Assembly: GCA_047967505.1 (NCBI GenBank)
Contig: CM106540.1
Origin: Dipteris shenzhenensis
Taxonomy: Eukaryota; Polypodiophyta; Polypodiopsida; Gleicheniales
Length of the DNA stretch: 64,000 bases
Direction: 5' to 3' (one strand)
The notes beneath the pieces were generated by a model that searched no databases, had not been told where the DNA came from, and saw only the letters and a program-made list of their open reading frames with translations. Every line of letters starts with the position of its first letter. Positions within the stretch are counted from its first letter, which is position 1. The position numbers and the translations under genes are program-made. Shown here one piece after another: positions 55,641 through 64,000 of this stretch.

Positions 55641-55696
<56 letters not shown>
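55641..55696. repeat. AG microsatellite, about 28 units
   Basis: Uninterrupted AG repeat. Confidence 0.97.
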
Positions 55697-55698
<2 letters not shown>

Positions 55699-55865
55699 TA
55701 GGATGGCAAGGGAAGGAGGGCAACGATTACGAGGAGGGAGAAGGAGAAGGAGAAAGATGAAGAGATGCTCCGTAAGGTTCTTTAGATGTAGAAAGTTTTG
55801 ATTCCTACAAGTACGAGGGGTTCATGGAGACATTTGTGTGTATGTACCTACAGGCGCTCGCATGT

Positions 55866-55870
<5 letters not shown>

Positions 55871-55912
<42 letters not shown>
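55871..55912. repeat. AG microsatellite, about 21 units, ending in a G run
   Basis: Uninterrupted AG followed by AAA and about 11 G. It lies 175 bp from the first AG tract. Confidence 0.95.
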
Positions 55913-55917
<5 letters not shown>

Positions 55918-55929
55918 GGGGGGGGGATG

Positions 55930-57640
55930 GAACTCATCTTATGTGTCCATGTTCTTAAATGTAACTGAAAGCAAATGTTTTAAACTTTGAAAGGGAGGGA
56001 GCACATATATTTGAATTTTGAGGAGCGTTGGATGGTTTAAAATACATCTAACAAGCATTCCTAGTAAAAATGTCTGGGATCACATTTTTAGTATATGCTA
56101 ACTGCTTACACCATGTATGGATCAAGTTGATGTTTGCACAAGTTACTAGCATGGTACATGCATGTGGCCAAGATCAATCTGATTCCTCCAACAACCAATT
56201 TCATGAATAGTTTAATACTACTCTTGAATATGTTTGGAAAAATCAAAATGATGTATTAAATTTGATGAGTATTTAGAACTTTCAAGAGTATATATAAAAG
56301 CCAACCCATTACAATTTACTTCACATTATGTGTGATCTGAAAAGAAGCCAACAACATCTTATGCTATATCATAGAAAACTTAAAGGCAAAAAAATGCAAA
56401 CCAACCATTCATCAAGCTATGCAACAATGAGTAGAGACATAGAAGGAAAAAATAATGCAAAGAACACATTCTTCAAGCTATGGAAAAAGTCACAGACTTA
56501 ATAAAGATATCAAAGATACTTTTAGATATGCCAAGTAGCATAATAAACTTTGAATAGAATATGAGAAAAAACAAGACATTTTTGTTGAGCTCTTGCAATA
56601 ACTAGCTAATGAACCATGCATTCTTTATTGTGGATGAGGATGCAATTGAACAAAAATACCCATCTACTGAGAAACACAACCCTATGGTTGTCCATGCAAA
56701 CATTGAAGGATGTTAACATTGTAGCATGGTAACCTGCACAACAAGTTAGTTATACACATATGCTTATAAAGGCTTGATGTCCACCAGTTTGTGTTGTGGT
56801 TGGAGAACCTGAATTTCTAGCCAGGATAGGCTTTGTAGTTAGACAGCTAGGAATGATCAAAGTTATTTTTATATATAAAAAATATATCTACCATTCATAA
56901 AACCATAAGCAAGTAAATTAAATTTGAATCACAATGACAATAGATTTGCCTCCTTTTATTTATACAAAGGTGCTCTTTATAGGTTAAAAATGCCTATATA
57001 CTTCAAATGGAGTTCATACTTCAATTTTAGTAAAGGTAAAAAGAAATACTATCTTATGAAGAGCTTGGTTGTCCCTAACCTTGGGATATGCAAAGGGGAA
57101 GGAAATGTTCCTAAAAACCCTTGCATCCTAATAATGATTTCCATTCGTATTTGAAAACCTGTCAAAGCTATAATGCAATCCCACTTCATGAAACTTTTAA
57201 GTACAATTCATGGTGACATTTATTTGGGACCACATGAAAGCATGAAAAATAAATTTTAAAATAATTGCACTTTCTTTTTTTCCTTTTTTATTAAGCAAAG
57301 TAAACATTTATTGATTAAAAGAGTTGGCATAACCCTACCAACCCCTTTGTAAGTCCTAAGCATTAACTTGACTTTCTGGTTGCTTATTCTTTTAAGCTAT
57401 ATAAGAGTTCTCCTCCAAAGAATTCATCCTTCTCTAGATAGTACACTGAAAGTGATTTTCATCGAATGGGGCAAGCATAAATCCTTCTCTCAAGAATCAT
57501 TCTCTGTCCTCTATGATAATACCACTACAAGTCGAAATGCAGCAAGTTGCCAGCAACCCTTCAACGGCTGCCATAAATATAGATAGAACGTAGAAATTGC
57601 AGAATTCTTCAAGGCGAACACATTGAAAACAAGAACATGA
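55930..57640. other. AT-rich spacer, no gene
   Basis: Short frames only, none with a recognisable motif. Confidence 0.4.
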
Positions 57641-57649
57641 AAGAGCATT

Positions 57650-58640
57650 AGCCATGCGCATTTCGCCGCTGAAACGCTGATGGCCCACGGGAATTTATGA
57701 GGAGGAAGCGTGCGGATATGTCTGTGCAGAAGCTGAGTACGAAGACCGGGCGTCTGGGGTGTATTCTCTGTTGGTGTGGAGCCAAAAATCAAAACGCCAC
57801 TAGGAACGGGGACCTGGGAAGCGTACTGGGTCGTCCAGGGTGCTACCGCAACTGATTGGGTATTCAGATAATGAATCCGAGAGAACAAGGGACCGGAGTC
57901 CGGATTCGAGAGCTGGCTCCTGGTGAGGGGAGAGCTGGGGAGACGCACGAAAGGAAGAAGTGGAAGAAACCTTTAAAAAACGAAGGTCGATGGGGCGGCT
58001 ACGACAACAGAGTTACGATAGGAGCTGATGCGGGGGGAGGCGAGGGATCGTGAGAGGGGGCAGGAAGGCAGGAGTGCACGAGGCTATGGCGTGGGCGACA
58101 GGTCATATTAAAAGCAGAGAAGGAGATTGAACCGGGCAGCAACAGCAGAATGACAGGTTGAGAAGACTCTCAAGAAGAGATCGGGGTCCTGAAGAAGCAG
58201 CAGCCAAAACGACGGAAACTTCAAAGTAATTCAAACTTCAACGTTCAAACGATTACGTATGATTCCCGTACTCCCGTGTGAAGTGACTTTTTTTTTTTTG
58301 TGTGTGAGTGCCACAGCTGTGGACCCACTGCCCACCGGTCCAGGGCGGGGTGAAGTGACTTTGTTGCCAGACAAAACCTGAAGAGACTGGCTGGCCGATG
58401 AAGCAAGGGTGTGCAAACGCGTGGCTCGTCCTGTGATACCCTGGCCTCAGTCACCTGGTGCAAAGACATCCGGTTGCGTACACGAAGACTGTATCTTTCG
58501 CGATCCTGATGTTGCACGTACACGTCGAGATTCTCTGCAGTTGTTGACAAGTCTTTACCGCCACGGTAGGGAGTCTACCCAATTAACCATTTCACTAGTG
58601 TCCTTCGCCGAGAGCTTGTAAAGGCTGCAATTCAGCAAAT
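57650..58640. promoter_or_regulatory. GC- and CpG-rich block, possible promoter/5'UTR region
   Basis: About 1 kb clearly richer in G, C and CpG than anything else in the right half of the window (for example GGGGCGGCTACGAC, CGCGTGGCTCG). A T9 tract and a TG run lie at 58290-58305. Frames on both strands are open by composition but carry no recognised motif. Its position just upstream of a purine-rich ATG frame ending at a consensus donor suggests a promoter region, but this is inference. Confidence 0.35.
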
Positions 58641-58802
58641 ATGGATGGATGGGAGCCCAGGAGGAGAAGGGGAATCATGGAGGGAGGGAGCGATCCAGGA
58701 GGGGAACCGGGAGGAGGTACCGATCACGAGAGGCAGGGAGAGAGGAGAAGAAAGCAACCGGAAGAGAGAGGAAGCGAACGGACTCAAGGGAGAGAAGTAG
58801 AG
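58641..58802 (+). CDS. Possible first exon of a host gene (hypothetical)
   Basis: The ATG at 58641 opens a 54-codon, highly basic, Gly/Arg/Glu-rich frame (MDGWEPRRRRGIMEGG to QGREVE). It runs into GAG/GTAAGT at 58802/58803, a consensus donor, after which composition turns AT-rich as in an intron. No later exon is recognisable within the window. I do not recognise the protein. Low-complexity composition could equally give this frame by chance. Confidence 0.3.
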
Positions 58803-58859
58803 GTAAGTTTCAAATCAATTTAACATAAATCAATTTGATTGGGGCATCCAATACACCCG

Positions 58860-60600
58860 GGAAAAAAAACTAATTAGCCCATTTTACTATTTCAGTACAA
58901 TGAAAATAATTAGACGATTTTACTATTTTTCAACACCATCTTCACATTTTGGTCAAATAGATAATGGCAAATTTGGAAATAATCAACTGGTTATTGCACT
59001 TTAGATCTAGCTTCTAAAGCCGTGAATTTTCATTTCTTTGTTTTGATATAAATCTCTTTCCTCTCACAAAAAAAACATTTCACAAGTGTAAATGTTGGGG
59101 TGATGAGTGACCACAGGAAACCACAATCACATGCACAAAATTTGAAAAAACATTGTATTAAACAATGCAATGACAACATAAGCTAAGCAAGTGTGTGCCC
59201 CGTTATTAGGGGGCTTTTGAACAAATACTATGCACAAAGAAGGTGACCTTCCTTGATATCGAAACAACTCCAATTGTTCTTTTGCACACTTTTCGCAACA
59301 AGCGTCTAATACTCGCCTATGATGCCTTATCATGCGTAGAAAAAATGCATCTTAACATACTACATTCCTAGATATAGGATGCCTCAGCAGGGTTTGACGG
59401 GTCTAGATTGTGAACCCAAGAGCTAAAAATTATCACAACCTCTAGAGCTCAGCACTGATAGTTTGTCATTAAAGAACATGCCATTATGCCCCCATTGTGA
59501 TGGCATGGGAAAGTAAGTATTGCATCTCTAGCAAGTACAACCTAAGTGAAGGGGGTCGCTCTCTTGGTGACATTACTAGATTATGATACATGAACTCATG
59601 TGCCACTAAAATGTGCTATCACAACTATAGTGTAAACCCTTAAATCCTCTAGCTCCATAGATCACCTAGCCACACATGATGTCACCAGGAAAGAAAGTTC
59701 AGGGAAGCCCTCCTTTCACAAGTTGAACAATCCGAATACCGTATGGATCACAACAGTCAACCTATTCAAGGATGAATATTGCCTATCCTATTTCTGTTTT
59801 GCATGGATGAGGCTATGGCACAGAAACCTTGCACACCTTTTTTACAACCCATAGAGGTAAACGCAACCATTCGAGTTAGTAGCAATTTAGTAAGGCTCAC
59901 ATATGGACAATAGAATGAATAGTAAAGCAAATTCAATCACTGGAAAATCACATAGCATAACAAAGAATACATGGCTACTTATTGAAATGTTGTGCAAGCT
60001 CTAAGCACACATGGGAATGCTTTAACGATGGGATACAATTAGAAGAAGAATACAAACAAAACACATCATAGACTAAGACAATCTACTAGTCAATTACTTT
60101 TTTAAAATTTGTTTAAATTTCTTGTAATTGTTTTTCCAAAAAGCGGGTTTATATTATAAAGTAAAAAAGAGACAAGTTTTTACATAAAAAATTCTCTACT
60201 TCTAACCAGACCATCGGGGAGAAGTAACATAAGCTTTTCGTCCATAACAAAAAGAGCTGCAGTAAAAAGGCTAGGTCTTCTTTTGCCAAACTATCTTCTT
60301 TCTTACAGTACACCTGAAGCTGAGTTTGGATCTGGATAATTCTTTGAATATTGTCACGTCGCTCCTGGTTTGATCAAACATAAATTCAGGAAAAAATCAT
60401 TCTAAGCATCCACATGAGCATCGTTCAAATTTTTTGTGTATCTTGATTACCAAATGGACCATAACACAAAATTGTGGATAATGTTATAGTTGGGAGGGGC
60501 TCTGCTAGGAGTATCTCCCAGCAAGTAAGTAAGCGTAATTAAACGAGAAATGGGTTATATGATTCTACACTGAATCCCAGTGAGATCTGGATATAGAGAT
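58860..60600. other. AT-rich spacer, no gene
   Basis: No recognised motif. A minus-strand frame at 59333-59127 (CCEKCAKEQLELFRYQGR) is short and isolated. Confidence 0.4.
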
Positions 60601-60629
60601 CTGGATATAGACTGTAGTTTAGAAAGAGG

Positions 60630-61819
60630 TGAGAAAGAGGTATAGGATATCTTCTTGCGCACATTGGCATCTCTTACACCAATTGTCATTTTGGCCTATC
60701 TTCCTAGCTCGACTAAGGACTTGTTGTCCACACACCTTTGTGAAGTATTAGATGGAGAAGGGAGGACTGCTTCTCTAGACTCTGAGATGTTTCTATCCTA
60801 GACTTTCTCAAATCTCTTTGCCCATACTCTGTTCGAGTGTCTCCTATTCCATTTGAGGTTGAGGAGACTGATAACCTCTTTCTGTCCTTCTACCCAGATG
60901 GGTATAGGGGTTAACTATGTTTGTCCTGCCCATTTGAATTCCTTGAGGGAAGGCTTGAGGCAACCTCTCATCCATGGGAGATTTTTCCTCTCTTGTACCA
61001 GTCTCAAATCAAACCTATTGAGTCAAAATATGGCTATAAACTTACCCTATTCTCGGTTCCAAGTATCAACCCAAACTCTTATTCCCTTCTTGTTGAGGCA
61101 AAACACTCCTTTCAAATCATCATTCCATGCTTGTAAGTCTGGCCACATTAGGGAAACTAGATTGAATCTTGGCTATAAAACGTGCTCGTCTTTCTTGAAA
61201 ACCCCTTCCAGGTGATATAAGTTCTCATTGACTCCTAGGCCTACCACATTCCCTTCCATAGTTCAAATCCTTTGGTGACACAAGGCTCCTTGCCCAAAAG
61301 AGCTACCCCCAAAAGGGATATGCTTCTAGTGTTTGCATCTTCTAAGCCTGACTTTGCCTATATTCCAATCGATCAATCCAGCCCATGTTGAATCTGATTC
61401 TAGAAAAGCTTTAATTATCCACTGGTTCATGAATCTAGCGGAGGATTTTTCTACATCTACGATCCCCAACCCTCTTACGAGTCTTACCTCTTTGGGTAGC
61501 GTACATAATTCACGTCTTACCTTGGCCATTTTGTGGTGGTCTACATCCCCACCCCACAAGAAAGATTGAAAGAGGTTGCTAATCTTCAACAGGCTCTTTT
61601 TAGTCAGCGCCTAGCAGGAAATAAAGTACAGGTTCGACAAGTAGATGTAGTGATTTAAGACAAACTTTCTCCTGATGACCTCGTGAGAGTTAGTTGAAGA
61701 CCTTGCCATTTGGTGACTTTGTCCTTGATCCTATCAATTAGCCAGTCCCATTGATCATTTATTGAGTTTTTGAAACCCTTTGGAATTCCTAGCAGCCTGA
61801 AGACCTCCCTCCCTGATGC
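60630..61819 (-). mobile_element. LINE relic: RT C-terminal and zinc-binding (zf-RVT) part
   Basis: The minus strand, with stops and frame changes, reads LLGIPKGFKNSINDQWDWLI (about 61800-61740), then NLFQSFLWGGDVDHHKMAKV and GLGIVDVEKSSARFMNQWII, the characteristic C-terminal stretch of plant L1-type polyproteins. It ends near 60650 with a cysteine pair WCKRCQCAQEDI like the zf-RVT region. The catalytic RT core and endonuclease are absent; the fragment begins at the inverted-repeat arm at 61820. Dead copy. Confidence 0.8.
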
Positions 61820-62043
61820 TTTTGTTGAACTCAAGTGATAGGGTTACATATGATGAGTGACCCCTAGTATAATTTGGAGGTGCAAGTTAGAGCATTAAGG
61901 ATGCATAAATTATGTCCTCTCCAATTTTTCCCATGCACCAATGAGCAATGCCTCTAGTTGCACGCAAAGCTCCGTGCATGCAATAGCCCTAAGCTAAAGC
62001 CATTTCTCTACCAAACACCATGAATGGGGCTAAACCTCGTGCC
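61820..62043. repeat. Inverted-repeat arm, left (with 42-bp MITE fragment)
   Basis: Matches 63474-63698 in inverse orientation at roughly 88% by eye. The first ~45 bases (GTTGAACTCAAGTGATAGGG to GAGTGACCCC) are the end of the MITE family; the rest is flanking sequence that also flanks MITE copy C. Confidence 0.82.
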
Positions 62044-63473
62044 TAGATATTCTTATAATTGTGTCACCCTTCCTTCCTTTTTCACCCCTTCGCTTATCTA
62101 TTTAGACTAAGGAATACATTTTTAGATAATTTTCATGTTGAGAGGAACTATTGGATTAAAAGCTCTATGAAATTTGTTTATTGCTCTTTTGAAAATTTTA
62201 TTGGCATAGATAGCACAAATAGTTTGTAATCTTTGAGCTAAAACATTTTTCAAATGGAAAGAACAAAGTCTTTAAATCAAACAAATTAACCCATTTGTTC
62301 TACATTCATGGAACGATATAAGACAACATTGCATTCTAGAAATCTACCTTGTCAGAGGTATTACAGAGACTCCTCAACTTTATTCAAGTAATAGTTATAG
62401 CAACAAGTAAGGTACAACTGTAAGGCATAGTAGACTAGCTTAACATTATTGATATTAATAGCAAGAAATTTGGACTCTTCACTCAAACATGATGGAGACT
62501 ATATTTTATAGCAAAGATGCCATTGTAGTTTTGTAATATGATGTAACAAAGTGGCAAGTATGTACTACTAGATTCATAAAAGAATGGAACATAAAGCATC
62601 GTGAGGTCAAACCTGTGGCAACATGGAGTATGGAATAACCATTAGACTTGAAACTTGTTCAAATAGGTAAAACTACAATGAAAAGTTTCATCTAGAGTTC
62701 CTAGAACAAAGGTTGGAACAAAGAACATCACAACAAAATAGGAGATCAAGCTTATTCATTCATGGGAAATATCCTCATCCACTAGTGTTGGTAAGGGCCC
62801 TCTTTTTTAAAAATGGTGTCTTCCATTCCTTACCAAAACGATCAATGCCTCTTGGCATTATGCTTATCGTTTGGAATGGATGATATGATTGTGATGGTTG
62901 ACTAGTTATATTAAGTAAGCTAGCCCTTAGCGACATTGACTGCCCTTGTTTTTTGAAATGATACCTCCTATGATGATTGTTGGTCACCCTTTTTTCTGTG
63001 CAAATGTTGTCTTCCATAATCAAACAATATATATGCACCTAAAGGTTCAAGGGCAACAGAGGGGAAATCTCCATTTAGAAATTACCATTAGTGCCACTAA
63101 AAGGTCAAAATCACTATCTTCTAAGTGCTCACAATTTCAACCCAAGTTCAAATTTAGACTATCTTAGAGGTTAATGATCCATGATGTGTGCGTAATCTAA
63201 ACCATCCAATCCGCTTGTTGATTTCTCCCAACCATTGGATCTATCTACCCTCACCTCCCAAATAATTTCCTTAATGTTGGGGAATAAGAGCTGATCACTG
63301 TGGGTCAATAAGCAAAGATCTACACGTTGCTATTCTCCAATATTACACTTGGGCATAGGTATAGAATGTCTCACAAGCGCATTCATGTGTAATGTTGTAT
63401 AACGAGAGTATCCGGGACTTGCTTCCAAGTATAATTTGGTCACATTCATTGAAATCTTTTAGCATTTATGGGG
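62044..63473. other. Loop between inverted-repeat arms, no gene
   Basis: 1.4 kb, AT-rich, no recognised motif. GTTGGGGAATAAGAGCTG near 63276 looks like a possible element edge but has no partner in the window. Confidence 0.4.
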
Positions 63474-63698
63474 CATGAGGTCTAGCCCCATTCATGGTGT
63501 TTGGTAGAAAAATGGATTTAGCTTAGGACTAGTGCATGCGTAGAGCTTTGTGTGTAGCTAGAGGCATTGCTCGTTGGTGCACAGGAAGAATTGAGAGGAC
63601 ACAATTTATGCATCCTTATTGCTCTAACTTGCACCTTTGAATTATACTGGGGGGGTCACTCATCATATGTAACCCTATCACTTGAGTTCAACAAAAGG
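63474..63698. repeat. Inverted-repeat arm, right
   Basis: Partner of 61820-62043. It spans the junction of unique sequence with MITE copy C. Confidence 0.82.
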
Positions 63699-63901
63699 TT
63701 CTTTCTAACTCCTAAATTTTTTAAAAATTAATTTCCCTAAGGGAATATTTAAAGTATTTTTAGAAAAAAATTACAGATTTCTATAGAACAAGGCTTCATT
63801 TTATTAAGAAAATTTTTACAGATAAGGAAATTTACAAACATGTCTTAGATGCAAGTGATATAGAGGGTTTATACATAGTGACACAGCCCCCCCCCTCCTG
63901 G
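63647..63901. mobile_element. MITE copy C (about 255 bp)
   Basis: Same orientation and internal sequence as copy A: CTGGGGGGGTCACTCATCAT at the left, CATAGTGACACAGCCCC with a long C run at the right. Flanks AATTATA on both sides (63640-63646 and 63904-63910) are a decayed 9-bp target duplication. Confidence 0.78.
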
Positions 63902-64000
63902 AGAAATTATATGATGCCCATTTGGGCTCCTGTGCCGCACTCCACTCTGCCTTGGAACAGCCGGTTGTTTTTCAAGGATACCTGTTCAGAGAGGGGGGAG

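Noticed and set aside
57511-57948. 145-codon minus-strand frame in the GC-rich block
   Set aside because: No motif, and the frame is open mainly because of the base composition.

Overview
This is a nuclear window from a land plant with a large, repeat-rich genome. Ty1/copia, Ty3/gypsy, LINE, hAT and MITE sequences, GT-AG introns, initiator-tRNA-Met primer sites and long AT-rich spacers all point that way. A seed-free plant or gymnosperm is my guess, but the sequence does not settle the species. Nothing is organellar or bacterial, and I saw no rRNA, tRNA or CRISPR.

Layout. 1-4.8 kb: two tail-to-tail copies of one broken copia family with one 171-bp LTR between them. 5.5-11.1 kb, minus strand: the most unusual locus. 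It is a multi-exon gene or gene relic with, in order, a lysine-rich N-terminal part, a ParB-like domain, a degenerate beta-class DNA (N6-A/N4-C) methyltransferase fold, an FCP1/NIF-like phosphatase fold without its catalytic aspartates, and a SET-like domain. 11.3-12.45 kb: a satellite-like array with a palindromic core. 12.45-17.6 kb: a deleted third copy of the first copia family carrying a MITE, a LINE endonuclease fragment, a purine tract, the 3' end of a gypsy element and its LTR-like tail, a RING-like fragment, and a second MITE. 18.8-21.4 kb: a hAT transposase relic between long direct repeats. 22.5-23.4 kb: short palindromes and a broken hypothetical ORF. 24.7-26.9 kb: a complete non-autonomous LTR retrotransposon with a perfect target duplication. 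27.6-32.1 kb: clustered palindromes, a broken coiled-coil gene, and a 1.2-kb tandem-word array.

32.5-50.8 kb is a nested copia complex. A 5.3-kb copia element on the plus strand, with nearly identical LTRs, sits inside an older minus-strand copia (C). C is joined through a shared LTR to a second copy of its family (E), and E abuts a truncated copia (F) on the plus strand. 50.8-57.6 kb is mostly AT-rich with degenerate tandem repeats and AG microsatellites. 57.65-58.8 kb is GC-rich and may hold the first exon of a host gene. 60.6-61.8 kb is a LINE RT 3' part, followed by a 220-bp inverted repeat and a third MITE.

Almost every coding stretch is a broken mobile element. The exception worth following is the ParB / methyltransferase / pseudophosphatase / SET locus. 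It combines a bacterial-type DNA-modification architecture with a eukaryotic histone-methylation-type domain and introns. I do not know this combination as a described plant family.
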